Shown here: positions 1-4,617 of the stretch, piece after piece
Layout of the letters: the number at the start of each line of letters is the position of its first letter
Numbering within the stretch: the stretch's first letter is position 1
Assembly (NCBI GenBank): GCA_013297575.1
Contig: JAAFHO010000391.1
Location: 1-5,617 of the forward strand
Length of the DNA stretch: 5,617 nt
Direction of reading: 5' to 3'
DNA from: Chitinophagales bacterium
GTDB lineage: Bacteria > Bacteroidota > Bacteroidia > Chitinophagales > Saprospiraceae
Made by a program: the position numbers and the translations under genes
The notes under the pieces: generated by a model
Told to the model about the DNA's origin: nothing
The model's input: only the letters and a program-made list of their open reading frames with translations
The model's database searches: none

Positions 1-35
1 ATTGGCCATTTTTTATATTGTACATTAGATTGTGG

Positions 36-76
36 AGAGAGTGCCGCTACGGTGGGTGGGTGTAGCGATACTCTTT
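36..76. repeat. Imperfect hairpin near left edge
   Basis: AGAGT at 38-42 and CGCTAC at 45-50 pair with GTAGCG at 62-67 and ACTCT at 70-74. This gives a 13-pair stem with one G-T wobble (43/69) and one C-A mismatch (44/68). The 11-base loop at 51-61 is G-rich. On the plus strand the stem is followed by only four T residues (74-77), and on the minus strand by no T run, so it is a poor intrinsic terminator in either direction. It lies about 145 bases past the stop of the exported-protein gene that ends at 219. It could be an mRNA 3'-end stabiliser or a dispersed palindromic repeat. The rest of 1-218 is AT-rich, and I see no gene in it. Confidence 0.4.
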
Positions 77-218
77 TGGGTTCGGATTGATTGGTTTTGT
101 ACTATTTTTAGAACACTCTCCATATCTACTTTTGTTTTGAAATTTGCTAAAAAACTTCTTCGACTTTTTTCATAAATTGGTCTTTTAGTATTTAACGTTA
201 CTAAGAATAAACCTTAAT

Positions 219-686
219 TTATTGCCTGTTTTTTGGAGGTAATGTCGAAGTTCTTATAAGTTCATCATTGGCATAAATTGAAATATTAACTAATTTTCCC
301 CAAGAATTCCATTTTTTCCAAATCCCATTTTTCTTTAGTTCATAATATCGATTAATGGATTTTACTTCTTTATACGTTACGGGGTTAAAAGTGCTTCCTT
401 CGGAATAATTAATAATACCTGTGCCAATAAATTCTTTGTACGCAATTAAATCATCCTGATAATATTCATAAATAGACATACTACCTAATGTGTCGTATGG
501 GATTACTTTAATGTAACGGTCTTCAAACGTCTCTATCTTTATGGTATCTCCAATACGCGTTTTAATTTTACTTTTGCGTATGGAACGATCACCAACGCTT
601 ATCATGATTTCAGATGTATCCAGTGTTTGAGCACTTAAACTGAAACTTGATAAAAATAGCAGGAATAATAAAGCAAATTTAAACAT
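219..686 (-). CDS. Small exported protein with C-terminal YwqK/MORN_2-like module (paralogue 1)
   Basis: Seen: a 155-residue protein. Residues 1-19 form a signal peptide (a short basic start, a Leu/Phe-rich core, then SLSAQ), so signal peptidase I export with cleavage near Ala19/Gln20 is likely; there is no lipobox. The mature part is polar and probably beta-rich. Residues 117-140 (LKKNGIWKKW, a Gly, KLVNISIY) fit the MORN_2/YwqK pattern G-x-W-x-x-[YW]-x-x-x-G-K-L. The start is chosen because the signal peptide begins directly at this ATG. It is a clear paralogue of the gene ending at 927: both share IPYD, MxIxEYxxDxxIAYKE, xGTG and NGIWKKW. Family knowledge: YwqK-like proteins are often labelled antitoxins, but that label is weakly founded and is not adopted here. 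Inferred location is the periplasm or outside the cell. Function is unknown. A 240-base gap with hairpins separates it from its paralogue, so it probably has its own promoter, though none was recognised. Confidence 0.85.
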   Translation of the reverse strand: MFKFALLFLLFLSSFSLSAQTLDTSEIMISVGDRSIRKSKIKTRIGDTIKIETFEDRYIKVIPYDTLGSMSIYEYYQDDLIAYKEFIGTGIINYSEGSTFNPVTYKEVKSINRYYELKKNGIWKKWNSWGKLVNISIYANDELIRTSTLPPKNRQ

Positions 687-825
687 GATCTTGTTTTTAA
701 TTGATTGAATAATAGATGCAATTTTATGTCAATTATATACTTTTGTGAAATAAGTTAGACATTATATAGAGTTAGGGTCTTAATGCTGTACAATGTCTAT
801 TATTGAATTTTATCAGTACGGTCGC

Positions 826-887
826 GTTAGAGCCTGTATCGCCTCTAACTTACCGCCCGCACAACAGTATATAGTTGTAGCGGGCGG
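826..887. repeat. Two adjacent hairpins between the exported-protein paralogues
   Basis: The first hairpin pairs GTTAGAG (826-832) with CTCTAAC (843-849) around a 10-base loop. The second, 3 bases further on, pairs CCGCCCGC (853-860) with GCGGGCGG (880-887), and inside it CAAC (862-865) pairs with GTTG (874-877). The second stem is almost pure G+C inside an AT-rich gap. The pair sits about 40 bases past the stop of the minus-strand gene ending at 927, where a transcription end would be expected. Neither hairpin is followed by a T tract on that strand, so a classic intrinsic terminator is doubtful. Alternatives are a 3'-end stabilising structure or a copy of a dispersed palindromic repeat. The rest of the 687-926 gap shows only an 8-base inverted repeat (756-763 with 792-799) and no recognisable promoter. 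Confidence 0.5.
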
Positions 888-926
888 GAGCAGTTATGAA
901 TAGCGCATCAAGATACCTATAAGTCC

Positions 927-1376
927 TTAATAATTTATATGTCTGCCATTGTAATAAATTGATATATTTATTAATTTTCCCGAAGCATCCCATTTTTTCC
1001 AAATCCCATTTTTCTTTTGCGTGTATAGCCTGAGTACTCTATCCGTTGGAGTATCACTTTGTGCATTTTCATAAAAAGTTTCGGTTACATAATCCACATT
1101 TCCCGTACCTACATACTCTTTATATGCTATTGATTTGTCTGGGAAATATTCGAAAATAGCCATAGTACCAATAGAGTCATATGGTATGATCTTTAAATTC
1201 GTTCTTAAAATGGTCTGTCTGCTTATAGTGTCCCCAATATGTACCTCTGCTGGTTCAAGACTCTCAAAATAGTCCTTTAATGGTATTTTAATCTCTGTCG
1301 TATCCGTTTTTTGAGCACATAATTGAAGTGCAAACGAAGAAATGATTAAGATGGGCAGTACAATAGTTTTAAGCAT
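927..1376 (-). CDS. Small exported protein with C-terminal YwqK/MORN_2-like module (paralogue 2)
   Basis: Seen: a 149-residue protein from the ATG at 1374-1376. Its N-terminus (MLKTIVLPIL then IISSFALQLCAQ) is a signal peptide with likely cleavage after Ala21 or Gln22. A longer start at 1403 adds nine residues; the inner start is preferred because its signal peptide aligns with that of the paralogue at 219-686. A Cys at residue 20 lacks a proper lipobox, so a lipoprotein is unlikely. Shared blocks with the paralogue are IGDTI, IPYD, MAIFEYFPDKSIAYKEY, GTG and KKNGIWKKW (residues 121-129), then GKLINISIY and NG, a MORN_2-like module. The segment between residues about 97 and 118 is diverged. 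The stretches encoding the GIWKKW block are identical over 28 bases (309-336 and 990-1017), which points to duplication. The gene follows the SMI1/KNR4 gene by 75 bases on the same strand and may be co-transcribed with it. Function is unknown. Confidence 0.85.
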   Translation of the reverse strand: MLKTIVLPILIISSFALQLCAQKTDTTEIKIPLKDYFESLEPAEVHIGDTISRQTILRTNLKIIPYDSIGTMAIFEYFPDKSIAYKEYVGTGNVDYVTETFYENAQSDTPTDRVLRLYTQKKNGIWKKWDASGKLINISIYYNGRHINY

Positions 1377-1451
1377 AATAAATTTATTAATTAGGTGATA
1401 CAACTGTAGTAGTAACTGGACTGGACTTCCTCATTAAAACATTCCTGATAT

Positions 1452-1859
1452 CTACATTTCATCATTAACTAGTTTATTTAAAAATAGATCAAAGGATTGC
1501 GCCATAATTTCGGGCTGAGTAAATGAAATATCTAAGAAATCAATACCAACGATCCAACCGCTCTTTTTTTCAAAAGCATACCCTAAGTTTGAGCCATTAG
1601 AAGCAAAAAAAAGTAAACCATCGCATTCTTTAACACCTTTATAATATGGGTTAAGTGCAATTAACTGTTCTATTTTCCAAAATAATATAAAATTATTTTC
1701 CCCTAAGATTCCTTCTGCACCATTATATTTTTTAATAAACTCAAGAAAGTCTATGTCGATTTTAAAATTTATACTTTCTAATAACTTAGAATACACCAAA
1801 TCATCAGGAGCAATATTTTTATTTAAAGACTTAACTTGTTTTTCTATGGTATTTTTCAT
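1452..1859 (-). CDS. SMI1/KNR4 family protein, possible immunity protein
   Basis: Seen: 135 residues, no signal peptide and no membrane segment, so cytoplasmic. The SMI1/KNR4 (SUKH) pattern is readable. An acidic/hydrophobic helix, FLEFIKKYNGAEG (38-50), gives the typical F-x-x-x-Y-N-G-x-x-G. It is followed by ILFWKIEQLIALNPYY (58-73), the LLFFASNGSNLGYAF strand-turn (82-96), GWIVGIDF (101-108) and a closing helix SFDLFLNKLVND (122-133). The length is normal for bacterial single-domain members. Family knowledge: many bacterial SUKH proteins are immunity proteins that bind polymorphic toxins; others have no known role. No toxin partner is visible in the window, so this could be an orphan immunity gene or the toxin may lie elsewhere. 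The stop of vapC is 67 bases upstream on the same strand, so it may be transcribed with the toxin-antitoxin pair, but a functional link is not shown. Base use is very AT-rich (13 G+C in the 60 bases 1681-1740). Confidence 0.8.
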   Translation of the reverse strand: MKNTIEKQVKSLNKNIAPDDLVYSKLLESINFKIDIDFLEFIKKYNGAEGILGENNFILFWKIEQLIALNPYYKGVKECDGLLFFASNGSNLGYAFEKKSGWIVGIDFLDISFTQPEIMAQSFDLFLNKLVNDEM

Positions 1860-1926
1860 ATTACTTTAATATCAATCAATATGGCCGTCAATATCCGCAA
1901 AAGATAAAGCCCGATTGAGATCTGAT

Positions 1927-2328
1927 TTACATCCAGTTATCCAATTCCAAATTGGGTATTCTCGAAAAATGGGCCTGATTATTAGTGATGATGGTCATAT
2001 TATGGTAAATTGCTGTTGCTCCAATTAACACATCTGTATGGCCTATCATTTGGTTATTGCGCCGTAATTCGGCATAAATTTCCGCTGCAAGGTCAGCGAT
2101 TGCGGTATCTAAAGGGATAATTTGACAGGATACAGCTAATTCCTGAAAAGATTCCAATTGTTTTCGCGCATTTTTAAAAAGGAGGCCATTCATGATCTCA
2201 TAATACGTAATGACGCTTATATTTAGTACCGCATCCCTTTGATAGGTTTCATTCATCTGTCTGATTACAGCGGCATTCCCCTTCAAAAAATAGGATATTG
2301 TATCCGTGTCTAAAAGCGGTGTTTTCAT
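1927..2328 (-). CDS. vapC: VapC-type PIN domain ribonuclease toxin
   Basis: Seen: 133 residues covering a complete PIN domain. The four conserved acidic/polar positions are present: Asp7 in LLDTDTIS, Glu44 in YYEIMNGL, Asp99 in GHTDVLIGATAI and Asn117 in the TNNQAHFSRI block. Family knowledge: these coordinate Mg or Mn ions in VapC enzymes, which cleave tRNA or rRNA and arrest growth until the paired antitoxin blocks them. The length is typical. Its ATG overlaps the TGA of the upstream antitoxin gene by 4 bases (2325-2328), which implies translational coupling and fixes the start. Transcription is expected from the promoter at 2602-2632 under antitoxin autorepression, as usual for such pairs; the autorepression is inferred. 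No active-site residue is missing, so the toxin looks intact. The RNA target cannot be told from sequence. Confidence 0.93.
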   Translation of the reverse strand: MKTPLLDTDTISYFLKGNAAVIRQMNETYQRDAVLNISVITYYEIMNGLLFKNARKQLESFQELAVSCQIIPLDTAIADLAAEIYAELRRNNQMIGHTDVLIGATAIYHNMTIITNNQAHFSRIPNLELDNWM

Positions 2329-2573
2329 AGACCAAATTGGCGAGGAGCAAACAAATCGTTACGGATTTGCTGGGTAACTTGTAGAAAATCTTCGAAATCG
2401 TGGTCTTCCCAGTTTTTCCAGGCACCCGCTAAATGGGCAATGCCCTTTGTTTCTACAATAGGCGTGTTTTTTTTTGTCAAGAGCGACAAGTAAGCATCCA
2501 AGGCTGCCAAATCTTTGCCTTGCAACTGACCCAATTTGAGCAAAACAGATTGATATAATTCGACTTGAGACAT
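2325..2573 (-). CDS. Antitoxin of the VapC pair (VapB-like position, Bacteroidota type)
   Basis: Seen: 82 residues. Residues about 3-33 are predicted helical (ELYQSVLLKLGQL, then LAALDAYLSLL) and a short linker follows. The C-terminal part, LAGAWKNWEDHDFEDFLQ (48-65), ends in a basic/aromatic tail with Arg71 and Arg78. Short proteins with an AGxW and acidic DFxxFL C-terminus are common partners of PIN toxins in this phylum. Such tails normally wrap around the toxin, and an arginine often enters the PIN active site; both points are family knowledge, not proved here. No AbrB, ribbon-helix-helix or Phd motif is obvious, so the DNA-binding fold is uncertain, and the symbol vapB is withheld. The first gene of the pair, it overlaps vapC by 4 bases and has a strong promoter match starting 29 bases upstream. 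Antitoxin identity rests mainly on position, size and the C-terminal pattern. Confidence 0.8.
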   Translation of the reverse strand: MSQVELYQSVLLKLGQLQGKDLAALDAYLSLLTKKNTPIVETKGIAHLAGAWKNWEDHDFEDFLQVTQQIRNDLFAPRQFGL

Positions 2574-2601
2574 AAGTGTAGTAGTTTATCTTATTTTACT
2601 G

Positions 2602-2632
2602 CAAAAATACTAAAAAATACCCATTTTACAAA
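2602..2632 (-). promoter_or_regulatory. Bacteroidota-type promoter of the antitoxin-vapC operon
   Basis: On the minus strand TTTG (2632-2629) is followed after 19 bases by TATTTTTG (2609-2602). This matches the known Bacteroidota sigma-70 pattern of a -33 TTTG and a -7 TAnnTTTG. The start point would fall near 2596, leaving a leader of roughly 20 bases before the antitoxin ATG at 2573. Overlapping the -7 element, AAAAATAC occurs twice exactly 10 bases apart on the plus strand (2603-2610 and 2613-2620). One helical turn of spacing makes this a possible operator for the antitoxin complex, but the A-rich context makes chance repetition easy. Confidence 0.6.
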
Positions 2633-2660
2633 AAAATCTTCAAAAAGGCCTAAATAACAA

Positions 2661-3317
2661 TCAAAACACCTCATCCAGCGGCCCATTCCCCATCGCCCCT
2701 TTTTTTCTTATCCTATATTTGGGAGGCGTACTGTTGGCTGCTTTATAACAGTAATATGCGAGTATCAGGAATAAAACTATCGTTATCCAATTAATCCCTC
2801 CAAAGAATATACCAGATAAAATTCGCAATAAACAAAGCCCAAAACCGACCCAAAATGCGGCCTTGTTGTAGGATCTTTTGCCCCATATTCCAATAATGAT
2901 AAAGAGTAAACTGAAAAATACTGGATTAATAATACCTCCAATATTAGTATTTACGATTTCTCTTCGTGCTCCTTTGGAAATAGTGTAGAAACTCACACTA
3001 AAGGTTAAGGAAAGAAGGATTCCTGCACCAATTAACCCTGTACTGGCTCTATTAAAATAATCAACAGTACCACTTTCGGTATTACTATAACATTCTTTTC
3101 CTTGGTACCACACTTCTAATCCATGACTCTTCGTCACGATTACGAAAATCTCTTTTTTGCTGGGTAGTTCCAGTTTGTAGCCAAGTGCTAAATTAGATTT
3201 TTCGATGACAGGACTTATAGATATGCCGTTTTGAAACACCATAAAATTACTATAATTATTGTCATTCCATTCCAATTGAATGGTCTCCTCTGCAATTTCT
3301 ACGGTCAGTTGGTTCAT
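2661..3317 (-). CDS. Four-helix integral membrane protein of unknown function
   Basis: Seen: 218 residues. There is no signal peptide. The first 90 residues form a soluble, probably beta-rich domain (alternating strands such as LTVEIAEETIQLEW, LGYKLELP and EIFVIVT, ending in LEVWYQGKE). Then come four hydrophobic segments at about 94-113, 127-145, 153-173 and 175-192. A basic tail (KYRIRKKG, 200-207) suggests the C-terminus is cytoplasmic, and with four helices the N-terminal domain would be cytoplasmic too. I do not recognise a family. The layout, a small ligand- or protein-binding domain fused to a helical bundle, is seen in many uncharacterised Bacteroidota proteins. Its stop is 87 bases before the antitoxin start, and that gap contains the operon's own promoter, so the two are probably separate units. 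A partial promoter match lies just upstream at 3338-3345. Confidence 0.75.
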   Translation of the reverse strand: MNQLTVEIAEETIQLEWNDNNYSNFMVFQNGISISPVIEKSNLALGYKLELPSKKEIFVIVTKSHGLEVWYQGKECYSNTESGTVDYFNRASTGLIGAGILLSLTFSVSFYTISKGARREIVNTNIGGIINPVFFSLLFIIIGIWGKRSYNKAAFWVGFGLCLLRILSGIFFGGINWITIVLFLILAYYCYKAANSTPPKYRIRKKGAMGNGPLDEVF

Positions 3318-3337
3318 GTTTTTTATATTTTTATGTA

Positions 3338-3345
3338 CAAAGGTA
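3338..3345 (-). promoter_or_regulatory. Possible -7 promoter element of the membrane-protein gene
   Basis: The minus strand reads TACCTTTG, a full match to the Bacteroidota -7 consensus TAnnTTTG, 20 bases ahead of the ATG at 3317. The nearest TTG upstream (3373-3371) is 25 bases away, longer than the usual 19-22, so the -33 element is unconvincing. If it is used, the leader would be only about 14 bases. Confidence 0.35.
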
Positions 3346-3410
3346 ATGATAAATATCCGTTATTTGTACCCAATATTAAATATAGTCAGAGTTTTGTTAT
3401 AAAAGTTTCT

Positions 3411-3552
3411 GGTGCAGCGCACCGTAATATTTGTAGCAAAATCAAGGTTGAAGGTACAGCGCACCGTGACATTGAATTTAATATTACGGTGCGCTGCACC
3501 TTCAAAACGCGGAAAATTTATCATTTCTACAAATATTACGGTGCGCTGCACC
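3411..3552. repeat. REP/BIME-like cluster of four inverted repeat units
   Basis: Four copies of a 21-base unit (core GGTGCAGCGCACC followed by GTAATATT) fill this part of the divergent intergenic region. Unit A (3411-3431) and unit B (3453-3473) face forward; C (3480-3500) and D (3532-3552) face backward. A, C and D are identical over all 21 bases, and B differs at three positions. A extended to 3436 and D extended back to 3527 are exact reverse complements over 26 bases. Each half has the same plan: unit, TTGTAG, a spacer (11 bases on the left, about 20 on the right), TTGAA, unit. The core is itself a small hairpin (GGTGC, AGC, GCACC). This arrangement resembles bacterial REP/BIME elements moved by RAYT-type transposases; no transposase is present here. 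The rest of 3318-3618 is AT-rich and holds two weak promoter matches. Confidence 0.85.
3448..3505. repeat. 58-base near-perfect palindrome formed by the two inner units
   Basis: Starting from TTGAAGGT at 3448-3455 and ending with ACCTTCAA at 3498-3505, the two halves pair at 25 of 29 positions by strict complementarity. The exceptions are A/C at 3456/3497, G/T at 3468/3485, C/A at 3470/3483 and G/T at 3474/3479; two of the four would be wobble pairs in RNA. There is practically no loop, since the centre falls between 3476 and 3477. Such a sequence can extrude as a cruciform in DNA or form a long RNA hairpin. It lies upstream of the likely promoters of both flanking divergent genes, so a terminator role is unlikely unless there is read-through. 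Confidence 0.85.
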
Positions 3553-3562
3553 TTTTATACGA

Positions 3563-3595
3563 TTGTACGAGAGTACTGTAAATATAGTAATTTTA
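3563..3595 (+). promoter_or_regulatory. Weak promoter candidate for the cupin gene
   Basis: TTG at 3563-3565 is followed after 22 bases by TAATTTTA (3588-3595), one base off the Bacteroidota TAnnTTTG consensus. The start point would be near 3602, about 17 bases before the ATG at 3619. The match is partial and the region AT-rich, so chance is possible. Confidence 0.3.
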
Positions 3596-3618
3596 GGCTA
3601 ATTTTTAATTACAAAAAT

Positions 3619-3972
3619 ATGTACAATATACCATTTACCGCCCTCGATTGGTCGGATGTACCCCGTGTGGCATACGCAGGAGCAACCGGCACCGCCTACT
3701 GGCAAACGCTTCATTTTGACGGATTACGCATCCGAATCGTGGAGTATTCGGCTGGATATGTCGCCGATCACTGGTGTCAAAAAGGCCATATCGTTCACTG
3801 CTTGGAGGGCACGTTTACCAGCGAAATGGCCGATGGCGCGGCGTTTGTACTCACAGCAGGTATGACTTATATCGTTTCGGACGACCTGAGTTCGCACCGC
3901 TCTACCACTGTTGATGGTGCAAAATTACTGATTGTAGATGGCAGTTTTTTAAAACCACCAACCTCATTTTAA
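3619..3972 (+). CDS. DHCW-motif cupin fold protein
   Basis: Seen: 117 residues, cytoplasmic, a single small beta-barrel (cupin) domain. The family signature ADHWCQKGHIVHCLEG spans 49-64, with His51, Cys53, His57, His60 and Cys61 as candidate metal ligands. The second half contains the typical cupin turn LTAGMTYIVSDD (78-89), SSHRSTT with His93 (91-97) and GAKLLIVDG (100-108). The N-terminal FTALDWSDVP and GTAYWQTLHFDGLRIRIVEYSAGY (24-47) also fit this family. The reading frame stays open back to 3412, but that part runs through the palindromic repeat and reads as repeat-derived peptide, so the ATG at 3619 is chosen as the start; full family similarity begins there. Substrate and reaction are unknown for this group. 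The gene appears monocistronic: divergent from the membrane-protein gene and separated from the next gene by 174 bases with a palindromic repeat. Confidence 0.88.
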   Translation: MYNIPFTALDWSDVPRVAYAGATGTAYWQTLHFDGLRIRIVEYSAGYVADHWCQKGHIVHCLEGTFTSEMADGAAFVLTAGMTYIVSDDLSSHRSTTVDGAKLLIVDGSFLKPPTSF

Positions 3973-4019
3973 TACGAGCAGCAATTTCCCATGTGTATCA
4001 AAACTAAGATAGGATAGCC

Positions 4020-4094
4020 AAACGGATGAAACGGATTACCCGGATTTAAACGGATTATTTTGGAACAATCCGCCCTAATCCGTTTCATCCGTTT
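4020..4094. repeat. Palindromic element of 9-base CGGAT modules
   Basis: The 19 bases at 4020-4038 (AAACGGATG, AAACGGATT, A) are exactly complementary to 4076-4094. Within the loop, AAACGGATT recurs at 4048-4056 and AATCCG at 4067-4072 pairs with CGGATT at 4051-4056, giving an inner hairpin with a 10-base loop. The whole is built from variants of one 9-base word repeated with a 9-10 base period, first forward and then inverted. It starts 47 bases after the cupin stop and ends 52 bases before the PPC gene, so as RNA it would form a strong hairpin at the cupin 3' end. It lacks an adjacent T run, so a dispersed palindromic repeat is more likely than an intrinsic terminator. I recall similar CGGATT/AATCCG words in intergenic DNA of other Bacteroidota, but this was not checked. 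Confidence 0.8.
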
Positions 4095-4146
4095 TCCCTT
4101 TGAACAACAGGGTGTATGTCATATTTAAAATTATCTTAACTCTAAT

Positions 4147-4614
4147 ATGAAAATTCTTAATTTATTCATTATCATACTTTTATCATCGTGTATGACCACT
4201 AAAAACACCATGAATAACCGCGTTTACGCTTTGCGCCTGCTGCCAGGGCAAGACCTCAAACAAGAGATCGTCAATTTTGCAAAAGCCAACGACCTGCAAG
4301 CGGGTTATATCATTACTTGCGTGGGCAGTTTGAAAAAAGCAACGCTCCGGCTCGCTAACCAGCCGAGTACCACCACTTGGGACGACAAATTTGAAATTGT
4401 TTCTTTGGTGGGGACATTAAGTGCCAATCACGGCGTACACCTCCACGCTTCGATCAGCGATGGCACAGGAAAAACCATCGGTGGACATGTCACCGATGGT
4501 AATATTATTTATACGACTGCCGAAATAGTGATCGGGGAAGCCTCAGATCTGCGATTTGTTCGAAAACTGGACTCTTTGACGACTTTTAACGAACTTTTTA
4601 TTGAAAAACGGTAA
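4147..4614 (+). CDS. PPC/DUF296 domain protein with apparent lipoprotein signal
   Basis: Seen: 155 residues. Residues 24-150 form a PPC (plants and prokaryotes conserved, DUF296) domain: RVYALRLLPGQDL, then a helix, ITCVGSLKKATLRLAN (56-71), a strand EIVSLVGTLS (83-92), and GVHLHASISDGTGKTIGGH (96-114). His98, His100 and His114 are the family's metal-binding histidines. The N-terminus MKILNLFIIILLSSC looks like a lipoprotein signal with lipobox LSSC and acylated Cys15. Starting at Met16 (4192) or Met22 (4210) would instead give the usual cytoplasmic protein of about 134-140 residues. The 4147 start is preferred because a basic residue, hydrophobic core and lipobox in the right place are hard to obtain by chance. 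Family knowledge: plant members bind AT-rich DNA through AT-hooks, absent here; bacterial single-domain members have no agreed function. Its stop is 3 bases from that of the converging dehydrogenase gene. Confidence 0.88.
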   Translation: MKILNLFIIILLSSCMTTKNTMNNRVYALRLLPGQDLKQEIVNFAKANDLQAGYIITCVGSLKKATLRLANQPSTTTWDDKFEIVSLVGTLSANHGVHLHASISDGTGKTIGGHVTDGNIIYTTAEIVIGEASDLRFVRKLDSLTTFNELFIEKR

Positions 4615-4617
4615 CTA

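Noticed and set aside
51..61. G-rich stretch GGTGGGTGGGT as a G-quadruplex
   Set aside because: Only three adjacent G tracts are present; a fourth suitable tract is missing nearby.
149..170. A6/T6 inverted repeat past the gene ending at 219, as an intrinsic terminator
   Set aside because: The stem is only A-T pairs with internal mismatches (155/164 and 158/161), too weak to be called.
739..746. TACTTTTG, a full -7 promoter match on the plus strand
   Set aside because: No plus-strand gene follows it and no -33 element was established; a chance match in AT-rich DNA is likely.
3360..3551. Minus-strand open frame of 63 codons within the repeat cluster
   Set aside because: It consists of translated palindromic units only; the inverted repeats produce similar peptides on both strands.
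3411..3552. CRISPR array
   Set aside because: The units alternate in orientation and spacing is irregular, and no adjacent cas gene is present; this is a palindromic cluster.
3231..3581. Plus-strand open frame of 116 codons overlapping the start of the membrane-protein gene and the repeats
   Set aside because: Half is antisense to a better-supported gene and half is repeat-derived peptide (GAAHRNI/GTAHRDI type). No domain or plausible start context was seen.
3412..3618. N-terminal extension of the cupin gene
   Set aside because: The 69 extra residues come from the repeat and an AT-rich leader. Similarity to the cupin family begins at the ATG at 3619.
3656..3865. Plus-strand open frame of 69 codons inside the cupin gene
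   Set aside because: It is an alternative frame of the cupin coding sequence, with no recognisable features.
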